A stretch of 64,000 nucleotides of DNA from Candidatus Amarobacter glycogenicus. Lineage in GTDB: Bacteria > Chloroflexota > Dehalococcoidia > Tepidiformales > Tepidiformaceae. Shown one piece after another: positions 16,407 through 24,794 of this stretch. Location of the stretch: assembly GCA_016719395.1 (NCBI GenBank), contig JADJZF010000004.1:62001-126000 (forward strand). Reading direction: 5' to 3'. Numbering within the stretch: the first letter of the stretch is position 1; the number at the start of each line of letters is the position of its first letter. Position numbers and translations under genes: made by a program. The notes under the pieces were generated by a model that saw nothing but the letters and a program-made list of their open reading frames with translations, was not told where the DNA came from and ran no database searches.

Positions 16407-17126
16407 GTGACCGAGTTCACCGTCGTCAGCCTGAACCTCCGCGGTATCCACGATTCGTGGTTGCGGCGCGAACCGCTCGTGGTCCACGGCCTCGCCGAAA
16501 TCCATCCAGACATCATCTGCCTCCAGGAAGCGGCCACCTGGTGCCTCCAGGCCCGCTGGCTCGGCTGGCGCCTTTCCCGGGCGACCGGCTACCGCTACCA
16601 CGCCGTCCAGGCCCGCAAGCGCGGCTGGCGCGGCATCCTCGAAGGTGTCGCCATCCTCAGCCGCCACCCGCTCGTGGAGCACCGTGCCCTCGGCCTCGGT
16701 GCCGAAGGACGCGTCGCCCTGCGTGCCGGCGTCCGGGTCGAAGGTTGCCCTCTTGTCGTTGGCAACGCCCACCTGGACCACCACTCGTCGTCCGGCGATG
16801 CACGCCAGCGCCAGGCGCAGGCCCTCGTCCGCTGGCTGGAAAATGCCCGCGTCCCGGCATTGCTCGCCGGCGACTTGAACGATGTACCCGGCAGCCCCGC
16901 CCTCCAGACCTTCGCGGGCCCCTTCCGTTCGGCCCACGAAGGCGTCGAACTGGTCGGCACCGCGCCTGCCCGGGACCGCCACCGGGTCATCGACTACATC
17001 CTCGTCGGCGAGGGTGTCGAAGTCATCGAGGCCGCGACCTGTCTCGATGCACCAACGAGGGGCCGCTGGCCGTCGGACCACATCGGCCTCTGGGCCCGCC
17101 TCCGGACCTCGCCGCAAGAAGCATGA
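16407..17126 (+). CDS. Endonuclease/exonuclease/phosphatase (EEP) family hydrolase
   Basis: 239 residues from GTG 16407, 9 bp after the glycosyltransferase. All EEP motifs are present: VVSLNLRG, DIICLQEAA (metal-binding Glu), VVGNAHLDHHSS, LLAGDLNDVPGSPAL, HRVIDYILVG and the final WPSDHIGLWA (catalytic Asp-His). The family hydrolyses phosphodiesters in nucleic acids, lipids or inositol phosphates. Its place in a glycosyltransferase operon hints at a lipid or sugar-phosphate substrate, but this is inference. Confidence 0.88.
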   Translation: MTEFTVVSLNLRGIHDSWLRREPLVVHGLAEIHPDIICLQEAATWCLQARWLGWRLSRATGYRYHAVQARKRGWRGILEGVAILSRHPLVEHRALGLGAEGRVALRAGVRVEGCPLVVGNAHLDHHSSSGDARQRQAQALVRWLENARVPALLAGDLNDVPGSPALQTFAGPFRSAHEGVELVGTAPARDRHRVIDYILVGEGVEVIEAATCLDAPTRGRWPSDHIGLWARLRTSPQEA

Positions 17127-17154
17127 GCCCCGGCGGTCAGTCCAGGCATCCCCG

Positions 17155-17394
17155 TTACGAAGCGCGGCGCTGGCTCGTCACCAACTCCGGCAGGTGGCTC
17201 TGGCGCCGCTCCGTCTCCGGGAGGTAGTGCCGCACGTCAACCGGCCCCGCAAGCGGCATCGCCCGCTGGCGACGGAACGGGAAGGTCGCCTGTGGCTTCG
17301 GCAGGCTGCCCAGCATCCCCATCAGCGTCGCCCGCTGCTGGGCAAGTTCGAGGCGCTGGCGGCTGAGTTCGAAGGCGGTTACGTGCGTCATCAT
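17155..17394 (-). CDS. Small hypothetical basic protein
   Basis: 79 residues with a GGAGA site about 8 bases upstream of tandem ATGs. The first half is a Leu/Gln/Arg-rich helix (FELSRQRLELAQQRATLMGM), the rest is Pro/Arg-rich (PFRRQRAMPLAGPVDVRHYL). No family is recognised. Start and length are plausible, but there is no independent support. Confidence 0.4.
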   Translation of the reverse strand: MMTHVTAFELSRQRLELAQQRATLMGMLGSLPKPQATFPFRRQRAMPLAGPVDVRHYLPETERRQSHLPELVTSQRRAS

Positions 17395-17500
17395 GGCGGT
17401 TCTCCGGTGTGTTCTACCGGTAAGACCGCCGGCGCCGCGATCTCTTACACAACTCCCGTTACCACGAATCGCCCGAGGCTGATACCATGCCTCTTCGGCG

Positions 17501-17577
17501 CGGGGTGTAGCTCAGCCTGGCAGAGCGCTACGTTCGGGACGTAGAGGCCACAGGTTCAAATCCTGTCACCCCGACCA
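17501..17577 (+). tRNA. tRNA-Pro (anticodon CGG), CCA encoded
   Basis: The acceptor stem CGGGGTG (17501-17507) pairs with CACCCCG before the discriminator A, and CCA is encoded at 17575-17577. The D arm is GCTC-AGCCTGGCA-GAGC. The anticodon stem CTACG/CGTAG encloses TTCGGGA, giving anticodon CGG. The T arm is ACAGG-TTCAAAT-CCTGT. The CGGGGTG/CACCCCGA pair is characteristic of bacterial tRNA-Pro. A T-rich stretch follows. Confidence 0.97.
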
Positions 17578-17602
17578 ACCGTTTTCTTCTTCTCCCGACC
17601 CC

Positions 17603-17965
17603 TCACCGCTCCCCCAGCCCCGCCCTGATCTTGTCGAACGGCGTCCGCGGCGTGTACCGGCTCCGGCCCGGAGCGCCCGCGGGGATGCGGCCCGCCGTCT
17701 CCTTCGCCACCTGCTCCCGGAGCTTCGTCAGCACCGCCAGCGCCCGCCGGTAGTTCGCCTCCACTTCCGCCAGCGTTTCCCCGGCCAGCATTTCCGGTGC
17801 GAGCGCCGGTTCGCCCACCAGCAGGGCCGCGCGCAGCCGTTCCACTGCTGCCCGTTCATTCTCCCGGCTCGCCTCCAGCTCCTGGCGCAGCTGCTCCACT
17901 TCCTCCGTTTCGACGTCCGGTCCTGGCGTCTCTTCGACGGCCGTCTCGAATTCGTTCTCTTCCAC
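17603..17965 (-). CDS. Acidic coiled-coil protein
   Basis: 120 residues. The N-terminal third is very acidic (EENEFETAVEETPGPDVETE), followed by a predicted coiled coil EEVEQLRQELEASRENERAA, then a second helix LAEVEANYRRALAVLTKLRE and a basic tail ending TPFDKIRAGLGER. GAGGTGG lies just before the ATG. The layout recalls phage scaffold-like proteins, but nothing nearby is phage-related except the portal gene 16 kb away, so I only call it coiled coil. Confidence 0.6.
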   Translation of the reverse strand: MEENEFETAVEETPGPDVETEEVEQLRQELEASRENERAAVERLRAALLVGEPALAPEMLAGETLAEVEANYRRALAVLTKLREQVAKETAGRIPAGAPGRSRYTPRTPFDKIRAGLGER

Positions 17966-18081
17966 TGGTCCACCTCATGCGTCTGGGTGCCGCCCACCGT
18001 GGGCCCGCCGGCACGGTAAAGCCAAGGTGCGGATGGCGCTTGGCCCTTGGCGCCGGGGCGGTGCTACCCTCCGTGTTGACC

Positions 18082-18600
18082 ATGAACTTCCGGCTCGCCT
18101 TTCTCTCCGCCCTGCCTCTTGCCGTCCTCGCCTTCGCCGCCTGCGGCGACGGCCCCGATGAAGCCGCAGAGACGCCATCCGCGGGTTCCCCAACGGCTAC
18201 CATCCCTGCCGATGCCCTCCAGGCGAAGTTCGGCCCCGCACCCGAATTCGGCGAGAACGTCGTCAAGCTCTCGCCAGGCTACGCCGAGTCGGTGAAGCAA
18301 CTCGCGACCCAGACGAAGAACCCGCAGCGCCCCAATGGCATCTGCGCCGAAGTCTCGTTCGCCGGCCTGCCCGAGACCGGCCGCTGGTTCCGCATGGCCG
18401 TCGATGGCGTCGAGGTCACCGCCAAACTCGTCTGGATCGTCTCTTCGAACACCACGCCCACCGGCGGCACCATGTGTTACGCCCCCACCGAGGGCATCGC
18501 CGTCGGCGTCCACCAGGCCGCGATCTCCGTCCAGGACCCCAACAACATCACCGCCCGCACGAGGGAACTCGTCGCCTGGGCCTTCGAAGTTACCGAGTAG
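18082..18600 (+). CDS. Secreted lipoprotein of unknown function
   Basis: 172 residues. A signal peptide with a lipobox, LPLAVLAFAAC (Cys 21), is followed by a low-complexity linker (GDGPDEAAETPSAGSPTAT). The mature part has EFGENVVKLSPGYAESVKQL and a beta-rich C-terminus with FRMAVDGVEVTAKLVWIVSS then HQAAISVQDPNN, resembling an Ig-like fold. It converges with the DUF6941 gene and overlaps its end by 11 bp. Confidence 0.75.
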   Translation: MNFRLAFLSALPLAVLAFAACGDGPDEAAETPSAGSPTATIPADALQAKFGPAPEFGENVVKLSPGYAESVKQLATQTKNPQRPNGICAEVSFAGLPETGRWFRMAVDGVEVTAKLVWIVSSNTTPTGGTMCYAPTEGIAVGVHQAAISVQDPNNITARTRELVAWAFEVTE

Positions 18601-19012
18601 GCGGCGCCGGCGCCTTCACCAGCCGGAACGGCACAGACCTCCGGACCTGGCGATCTTCCGGCCCCACAGCCAGCGAAACCCGGTATCCCCCGAGCGCCTT
18701 CAACTGCAACTGCAGCACGAACGTCATCTGCGAGAGCTGGCTCGTGCCCGGGAGCAGCTGCGGCGGCCTCCCCACGTTCATCTGGCCGTCCAGCCGGAAC
18801 ACCTCCTGCGCGTCGTCGTCATCCACCCGCACCACCACTGGCAGGGATACGTTCGTCTCGTCCCACTCCACCCTGATTCCCGCCACCGCCGTGATGCGCA
18901 CGTTCGACGGCACATCGGCGACGTTCATCGTGTCCCAGCCCCCGCCCATCAGGTAGAGCTTGCTCCCGGTCACTTCGGCATGTTCGGCAAGGATCAGGTA
19001 GTCAATATCCAT
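18590..19012 (-). CDS. DUF6941-like protein
   Basis: 140 residues from ATG 19012. It opens MDIDYLILAEHAEVTGSKLY and continues LMGGGWDTMNVADVPSN, which I recognise as the signature of DUF6941-type proteins. The rest is beta-rich (ITAVAGIRVEWDETNVSLPV, YRVSLAVGPEDRQV). Function in the family is unknown. It is often a stand-alone cytosolic protein. Confidence 0.75.
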   Translation of the reverse strand: MDIDYLILAEHAEVTGSKLYLMGGGWDTMNVADVPSNVRITAVAGIRVEWDETNVSLPVVVRVDDDDAQEVFRLDGQMNVGRPPQLLPGTSQLSQMTFVLQLQLKALGGYRVSLAVGPEDRQVRRSVPFRLVKAPAPPTR

Positions 19013-19114
19013 CGCGCAAATGCTACCTGAGGGACCCACTTCGGCATCTCCGGCCGGTCGGTCTGCCTGTGGAGCGGCCGCGCGCGGTGCCCGGCGATGC
19101 GGCGACGCCAAGGC

Positions 19115-20272
19115 TTAGCCGAGCCGCCGGGATAGCAGGTGCTCCCTGGCCGGCTCGAGGCGGAATGTGGAACCGAGTACCCACCCGAGGCGTTCGACCA
19201 CGCGAGCCGCTTCCTCGGGGCCCGCAGCGAGCCGAGCACGGACTCCTCCTCTTCCATCCCCCCCGACTTCGTCCCACCCGCGAAGGAACTTGCGCAAGAG
19301 GAGAGCAGCCTCGATGGGATGCTCTCCGGGTTTGGGGGCGGCGAAGATGTCCGTAAAAGAGCCTGGGGCTTCCGAGTCGTCTAGCAGAGGGAGACCGCTG
19401 ATGGAATCGTGCGGCGCTGGCCCTGGGCGGCTGCATCGAATCGCTGCACCGACAACTTGTTGAGGCGACAGGGGGGATGAGAGGAGTTCACCGGCCCCGA
19501 GGAGCAAGGCTCCTTGAGCATCCGCGATCTGGTCCGGACGGCACAGGATGGCGTACCGGTGCCGTCCGGCGGGCACAGCCGCCATGAAGCGAGTCGCCCT
19601 GTCGGACTGACCGGCCCCCACGATGCAAACCTCGCCCTCTTGAAGCATGGTGTGGGGGAGGACTCTCCTGGCCCGATGACCCGTGGCTGCGGCGGTCGCC
19701 CGAACAATCGACTCGTTTCGACTGCCAATCGAGTAGTACGCCACGTCCCCGTGCGGGCGCGCATTCCAGCTGCCCGCCTCCCCTTCCTCAAACCTGTAGC
19801 CGACTCCATTGACAAACGACGAGTCCCGGAAGATGCCCAGCCACCAGGCGAAGCAGGGGCGACACAATCGCAATCGCCGGATCGGCCCAACGCGCCGGTT
19901 GCGTCGTCTGGCGACGACTTGAACTCGCAGCGGCCTGAGTTCAAGGGACGTTGCGAGTTGTTGAAGGCGGGACTGACAGGTCTCGCAATGGCCCGTGCCA
20001 AGGGAAATCGCCGCCTCCGCCATAGGCATGCCGAGGGTCGTTTCGCCCTCGCGAAATGGGCTGACCGCTCGGTCAACGAGACTAACGACGCGGTCGTAAT
20101 GCTCCGAACAGAGGCTGAATTCGTGCAGTGGCGACACATCCTTCCACACGTTCTGCCCGACATCGATCTCGGTGGTAAATGAGGCAGTGCCCTCGACCAC
20201 AGACCGCAGGCACATCTGGCATGCGCGCCCATGCACTCTGCCTTCCCTGTGGGTTATCGAAACGAGTTCCAT
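19115..20272 (-). CDS. Cys-pair-rich protein of unknown function
   Basis: 385 residues if started at ATG 20272; the frame is open upstream. Three CxxC pairs lie in the first half (GRACQMCLRSV, GHCETCQSRL, LCRPCFAWW), plus CSEHYDRVV, so one or more zinc-ribbon sites are likely. The central part reads EGEVCIVGAGQSDRATRFMA, HRYAILCRPDQIADAQGALL and LSPQQVVGAAIRC, which recalls a receiver-like alpha/beta fold, but no acidic triad is clear. The C-terminal region is helical. It is divergent from the MCP gene at 20439. Confidence 0.6.
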   Translation of the reverse strand: MELVSITHREGRVHGRACQMCLRSVVEGTASFTTEIDVGQNVWKDVSPLHEFSLCSEHYDRVVSLVDRAVSPFREGETTLGMPMAEAAISLGTGHCETCQSRLQQLATSLELRPLRVQVVARRRNRRVGPIRRLRLCRPCFAWWLGIFRDSSFVNGVGYRFEEGEAGSWNARPHGDVAYYSIGSRNESIVRATAAATGHRARRVLPHTMLQEGEVCIVGAGQSDRATRFMAAVPAGRHRYAILCRPDQIADAQGALLLGAGELLSSPLSPQQVVGAAIRCSRPGPAPHDSISGLPLLDDSEAPGSFTDIFAAPKPGEHPIEAALLLRKFLRGWDEVGGDGRGGVRARLAAGPEEAARVVERLGWVLGSTFRLEPAREHLLSRRLG

Positions 20273-20438
20273 TCGCCATGAGTGTCGGAAGGGTCCCGAC
20301 CTTTCTTCAGTCCCGCTCTCCCAGATACATCGGTGTTGCAGGCTCCGCTCCTGCGGGTAACTCCCGACGACCCGGAAAGCGAATGCAGGCGATACTCTCG
20401 GCGTTGCCGCGGTAAGTCTCTGCATCGGGGAAGGTTTC

Positions 20439-22430
20439 ATGAAGATCCGGTTGATTCACAAGATCCTTGGCGGGTTCGTCATTGTGCTCGCCCTCATGGC
20501 TGTCGTCGCCGCCGTGGGCATCATCCAGCTCAACAAGGCGGCCGACCGTTCGGCGGCCATGTACCGGGAGAACGTGCTCGGCGTGCAATTTGCAAGCGAA
20601 ACCAGGGTCCACATGTTGGCCAGCGCCCGCGACGAGAAGCGTGCCTTCCTCGCCGCCGACCCGGCCCAGCGCAGCGCGCTTGTCGCCGAGTCTCGAGAAG
20701 CGATGAAGAAGGCCGAGGAGGCGATGGCCGCCTACCACGAGACCTTCGCCAGCGCCGCCGACGAAGAGCAGTGGGCCGGCGTCGAGGCGATGGTCAGCAA
20801 GGTCATCGCCGCGCGTAGCGGGGTGATGGAGCTCCTTGAAAAAGGGGATCTCGTCCAGGCCGCAACCGCCGCGGCCGCTATGACCGCCGACATCGCCGCG
20901 ATAGACGAAGTTCTCACCGAGACTGCTCAGTTCAATGTTGACCTTGCTGCCAGCTCCCGCGACGCCGCCCGCGCTTCCGCTGGCTCCAGTCGCAACCTCC
21001 TGCTCGGAATCTCCGCCGTCGCCGCCGTCGCGGGCCTCGGAATCGGCATCTGGCTCGCGCGTTCGATCTCCGGCTCGGCAAGCCACGCCGCCGCCGCCGC
21101 CATCAGCCTCTCGAAGGGCGACCTCAACGTGTCCGTCAACGCCAGTTCGAGCGATGAAATGGGCGACCTCGGGCGCGCCTTCCACGAGATGACCGTCTAC
21201 CTGAAGGAGATGGTCGGCGCCGCGGCTGAAGTCGCTTCCGGCAACCTCGCCGCCGAAGTCCATCCCCGCGGCTCCAGTGACGCGCTCGGTAACGCCCTCC
21301 AGAGCATGGTCACGAACCTCAACGAACTCGTCGGCACCGTGAAGACCAACGCCACCTCCATCCTTTCCGCCTCGCAGCAACTCGAGGAGTCATCCGGCCA
21401 GATGGCCAGCGCGACCGGACAGATCGCATCCGCCATCAACGAGGTAACCACCTCGACGGTCTCCCTCAATAGCCTCGCCCAGGATTCGACCATCGAAGTC
21501 TCCCGCCTTGCCAGCGGCTCCGAGCAGCTCGCTGCCAGCGCCGGGAGCAGCGCGGATTCCGCCCTTGCCAGCAAGAACGAAGCCGCCCGCATGGGCGAAC
21601 GCATCGCCAAGGCTTCCGAGGCTTCCCGCGCCGTCGCCCGCAGCGCCCAGGAGAGCCGTGGGTCCGCCCTCGAAGGCCAGCAGGCCGTCGCCCAGGCCGT
21701 CGCCTCCATGGAGTCCATCGCCATCGCCGTTGGCCGCGCATCCCAGCGCATCGACCAGCTCGGCGAACTCGGCCAGCAGATCGGCGACATCGTGAACACC
21801 ATCGACGAGATCGCCGCCCAGACGAACCTCCTCGCACTCAACGCCGCCATCGAAGCCGCCCGTGCCGGCGAACAGGGCCGCGGTTTCGCCGTCGTCGCCG
21901 AAAGCGTCCGCGGCCTCGCTGAACGCTCAAGCTCCAGCACTCGCGAGATTGCAGAACTGATCGCCCGCGTCCAGTCCGGCACCCAGGACGCCGTCGCCGC
22001 CATGGCCCAGGGCGTCAAGGATGTCGAAGCCGGCCGCGAAATCACTGCCCACGCCGGGACCTCGCTCGAAGCCATCATCGGCTCCGTCCAGGATTCCGCC
22101 GAACAGATGGAACGCATCGCCGCCGATGTCCAGGAACTCGCTTCTGGCGCCGACCGCATCCTCCAGGCGACCGAGCAGATCGCCGGCCTCGCCTCCGAAT
22201 CTGCCACCGGCGCCGCCGAAATGGCCGCAGGCACCACCCGCGTCAGCGACGTGATCTCCCAGGTCTCCGTCACCAGCGAAGAAACTTCGGCCGCCGCCGA
22301 AGAGGTCTCCGCGTCGACCGAAGAGCTCAGCGCCCAATCGGAAGAACTCGCCGCGACCGCCACCCAGATGCGCGACTTCGCGCGCACCCTGAACGAAGTC
22401 ACGAGCCGCTTCCGGCTCGCCAATTCCTGA
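20439..22430 (+). CDS. Methyl-accepting chemotaxis protein
   Basis: 663 residues. TM1 spans about 10-30 and TM2 about 186-207 (NLLLGISAVAAVAGLGIGIW), enclosing a helical four-helix-bundle-type sensor of about 155 residues. HAMP follows (SKGDLNVSVNASSSDEMGDL). The signalling hairpin tip is intact at about 455-485: DEIAAQTNLLALNAAIEAAR then AGEQGRGFAVVA. The long Ala/Ser/Glu/Gln-rich coiled coil carries methylation-type sites. No pentapeptide for CheR is seen. A terminator follows at 22466. Confidence 0.95.
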   Translation: MKIRLIHKILGGFVIVLALMAVVAAVGIIQLNKAADRSAAMYRENVLGVQFASETRVHMLASARDEKRAFLAADPAQRSALVAESREAMKKAEEAMAAYHETFASAADEEQWAGVEAMVSKVIAARSGVMELLEKGDLVQAATAAAAMTADIAAIDEVLTETAQFNVDLAASSRDAARASAGSSRNLLLGISAVAAVAGLGIGIWLARSISGSASHAAAAAISLSKGDLNVSVNASSSDEMGDLGRAFHEMTVYLKEMVGAAAEVASGNLAAEVHPRGSSDALGNALQSMVTNLNELVGTVKTNATSILSASQQLEESSGQMASATGQIASAINEVTTSTVSLNSLAQDSTIEVSRLASGSEQLAASAGSSADSALASKNEAARMGERIAKASEASRAVARSAQESRGSALEGQQAVAQAVASMESIAIAVGRASQRIDQLGELGQQIGDIVNTIDEIAAQTNLLALNAAIEAARAGEQGRGFAVVAESVRGLAERSSSSTREIAELIARVQSGTQDAVAAMAQGVKDVEAGREITAHAGTSLEAIIGSVQDSAEQMERIAADVQELASGADRILQATEQIAGLASESATGAAEMAAGTTRVSDVISQVSVTSEETSAAAEEVSASTEELSAQSEELAATATQMRDFARTLNEVTSRFRLANS

Positions 22431-22465
22431 GTCCGGCGGCGGTCCCCCGGCCGTCCCTGGCGGAG

Positions 22466-22495
22466 GCGCCCCCCGTTCGGGGGGCGCTTCTACTT
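22466..22495 (+). terminator. Rho-independent terminator after the MCP gene
   Basis: A perfect 9-bp stem, GCGCCCCCC (22466-22474) and GGGGGGCGC (22479-22487) with a GTTC loop, is followed by TTCTACTTT. It ends the first chemoreceptor transcript 36 bp after its stop codon. Confidence 0.85.
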
Positions 22496-22575
22496 TGCCT
22501 CTCCGCCGAACAATTGGTGAACATCTGGTGTCCAACGGGCTTCCCCGGTGGGTACCAGAGTTCTATTGTGCCCGT

Positions 22576-24090
22576 ATGCCGCTATTCGGAGCGCCCGGCG
22601 AGCGGATTGGGTACGAGCTGTACTCGCACCCGGATGGTGCCCCGCCGCTCGTCCTGATCCATGGATTTACCGCCAGCAAGGCATCGTTCGAGGTCAACCT
22701 CGCCGGCCTGCGCGAGCACTTTACCGTCGTCTCCGTCGAACTCCTCGGCCACGGCGATTCCGAAGCGCCCGAAGACCCCGTCTTCTACCGTCCCGAGCGC
22801 GCCGTCCGCCGCATCCTCCAGCTCCTCGAACATCTTGGCTACGGCCGTGCCCTCTTCTGCGGCCACTCCCTTGGCGGCGCCCTTGCCCTCCGCCTCGCGC
22901 TCGAGGCGCCGGAGTGGGTCGCGGGCCTCATCGTGATCAACTCCAGCTCCGCCGCCGGCGATCCCCAATGGCGCGACGCTGCCCGCCCGAGCATGTCCGA
23001 AATGGCCGCCCGCGTCCGCGCCGAAGGCACCGGCTTCATGAAGAAGACGCGCCTCTATCCCGCACACAGCCGCCGCCTCGATCCGCTCTCCCGCGAACTC
23101 CTCACCCGTGACTTCGACCGCCTCGCCCCCGCTGGTGTCGCCGGCACCGCCGATTCGCTCGTCGTCGATGTGAACGCCTGGGAACGCCACCCCACCCTCT
23201 CGGTGCCATTCCTGCTCATCGTCGGCGAACGCGATGCCGATTTCGCCCCGAACGCCGATGCCTTCCTCTCCCGCTTCCCGCCGGACCTCGCCCGCGTCAT
23301 CCGGCTGCCGGAAGCCGGTCACGCTGCCAACATCGAACAGCCCCGCCAGTTCGAAGAGGCCGTCACCGGTTTCGCCCGCGAAATCGCCTATCTGCGGGCC
23401 CCCGCCGCGCAGGGCAACTTGGTGCTCACCGCCCTCGGTGGCGCCCTCGTATTTGGCGGCCTCGGGTTGCTCGCCGCCGCGCTCTTCTTCACCGGCGGCG
23501 ATGACGGCAACGGCGGTACCATCGCCGCAGCGCCAGAAACCACGCGCACGGCCACCCAGTCGCCCGTCGCCCAGGTCGCCGGCACATCGGCAAGCGGCCA
23601 GCCCACCCGTCCCAGCGTCGTCGGTAGCACGGCCGTCGCGCCCTCGCCTGCTGCCACCACGCCGAACGCGTCACCGCCAGCAGCCGCGACAGCGACTCCC
23701 GGGCCCACACGCGCCGCCACCGTTGTTCCGACCCAGTCGGCCCCGGCGACGGCAGCGCCGCAGCCAACCGCCACCCCAACGGACGTCCCCTCACCAACGG
23801 CCGTCCCAACCGCTTCCGGGCCGTTCGCGGCCCTCTCCGGCCCGTCCACTGCGGCAGTCGGCGAGGCAATTACGGTCTACGCCCAGTCCGGCGGCGGGAA
23901 CGTCCTCCGCACCGATATCAAGCTCCCTACCGGCCAGGCGCTCACCCACCAGGCCGGCGCCTCGTATACGTCCACTGCGCCCGGTTGTTACATCTTCTCC
24001 GCGACCGTGTACTTCGCTGACGGCAAGACCCTGACCGCGACCCACGCCGTCTCGGTCGGTGGAGTCCTTTGCAGCGGCGGCCAGGGCTAG
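22576..24090 (+). CDS. Alpha/beta hydrolase fused to TM helix, Thr/Pro stalk and C-terminal beta domain
   Basis: 504 residues from ATG 22576. Residues 1-275 are an alpha/beta hydrolase: PPLVLIHGFTASKASFEVNL, nucleophile elbow CGHSLGGALALRLAL, acid region GERDADFAPN and the His in EAGHAANIEQP. A TM helix follows at about 280-305 (TALGGALVFGGLGLLAAALF). Then come about 105 residues of Ala/Thr/Pro/Ser stalk and a C-terminal Ig-like domain (VGEAITVYAQ, CYIFSATVYFADGKTLTATH) with two Cys. The hydrolase would face the cytoplasm and the beta domain the outside. Confidence 0.85.
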   Translation: MPLFGAPGERIGYELYSHPDGAPPLVLIHGFTASKASFEVNLAGLREHFTVVSVELLGHGDSEAPEDPVFYRPERAVRRILQLLEHLGYGRALFCGHSLGGALALRLALEAPEWVAGLIVINSSSAAGDPQWRDAARPSMSEMAARVRAEGTGFMKKTRLYPAHSRRLDPLSRELLTRDFDRLAPAGVAGTADSLVVDVNAWERHPTLSVPFLLIVGERDADFAPNADAFLSRFPPDLARVIRLPEAGHAANIEQPRQFEEAVTGFAREIAYLRAPAAQGNLVLTALGGALVFGGLGLLAAALFFTGGDDGNGGTIAAAPETTRTATQSPVAQVAGTSASGQPTRPSVVGSTAVAPSPAATTPNASPPAAATATPGPTRAATVVPTQSAPATAAPQPTATPTDVPSPTAVPTASGPFAALSGPSTAAVGEAITVYAQSGGGNVLRTDIKLPTGQALTHQAGASYTSTAPGCYIFSATVYFADGKTLTATHAVSVGGVLCSGGQG

Positions 24091-24112
24091 CGCTCGTTCG
24101 TCTCGCTCCGGA

Positions 24113-24340
24113 CTAACGGAGAAGCGCCAGAAACTCCTCGACGGTCAACCCCGCCTGGACGATGACTTCCCGCAGCGTGCGCATGCTCAAGTCCCTGCTG
24201 TGGATCGGGATGACCGTCCTTCGGCCGGTTGCCGCATTTGCGAGGATCGCGTGACTTCCACGCTGTCGGCGCACGGTGAAGCCAGCGCGCCGAAGCGCGG
24301 AAATGACTTCCGTTGGTTTGAGCGCGGGTAGGTCGGGCAA
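24113..24340 (-). CDS. hicA: HicA-family mRNA interferase toxin
   Basis: 75 residues: LPALKPTEVISALRRAGFTV, then RRQRGSHAILANAATGRRTV and IPIHSRDLSMRTLREVIVQA, the dsRBD-like HicA fold with the catalytic His in GSHAI and the second His in PIHS. It ends GLTVEEFLALL. It follows hicB by 2 bp, so the order is hicB then hicA. Confidence 0.92.
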   Translation of the reverse strand: MPDLPALKPTEVISALRRAGFTVRRQRGSHAILANAATGRRTVIPIHSRDLSMRTLREVIVQAGLTVEEFLALLR

Positions 24341-24342
24341 CC

Positions 24343-24576
24343 TCAGCTCGCCGCTGCCACGCCCTGCCTCAGCGGCGCAGAGACCTCGATGCCGTCTTCG
24401 TCGGCGACTTCGATGTACAGCGCGAGCGCATCTCTGAGGTTCGTAATGGTCTCGTCGAGCGTGAGTCCTTCGGTGACACAGGCGGGTAGTTCGACAACCT
24501 GTCCGAAATAGCCGCCCTCCTCAACCTCCTCGATCCGGTAGGTGAGGCCCCGATCCTGAACGATGAACGCGTCCAT
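24343..24576 (-). CDS. hicB: HicB-family antitoxin
   Basis: 77 residues with the HicB partial RNase H fold: YRIEEVEEGGYFGQVVELPA, CVTEGLTLDETITNLRDALA and LYIEVADEDGIEVS. It has no added DNA-binding domain. It is unrelated in detail to the hicB at 14833, so the two modules were acquired separately or diverged long ago. No palindromic operator is obvious upstream. Confidence 0.9.
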   Translation of the reverse strand: MDAFIVQDRGLTYRIEEVEEGGYFGQVVELPACVTEGLTLDETITNLRDALALYIEVADEDGIEVSAPLRQGVAAAS

Positions 24577-24794
24577 TGGGTCAGCTTACCACACGTCGGC
24601 GGGCCTTCCGGGGTCGCCCGTCGAAGGTCGCCGCTCCCGCCTAGCCAGCGACCCACGCGCCCGCACTGAGGGAAATCGGACGTCTCCGTCCGGTGTTACC
24701 CCGATGATGGACGCCGCATAGAGCCTCGATACTCGTTCTACATAGCCCGTTCCCCAACACTCAGGGGTGCCGCACGGGTCGGGATCGTGACTCG

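Noticed and set aside
17501..17965. tRNA-Pro as integration site of an element
   Set aside because: No repeat of the tRNA 3' end and no integrase are visible nearby.
20280..20438. Possible c-di-GMP or other riboswitch ahead of the first chemoreceptor gene
   Set aside because: Some short stems and GGAAAGCGAA-like strings are present, but the order of conserved elements does not fit GEMM-I, GEMM-II or other classes I can check by eye.
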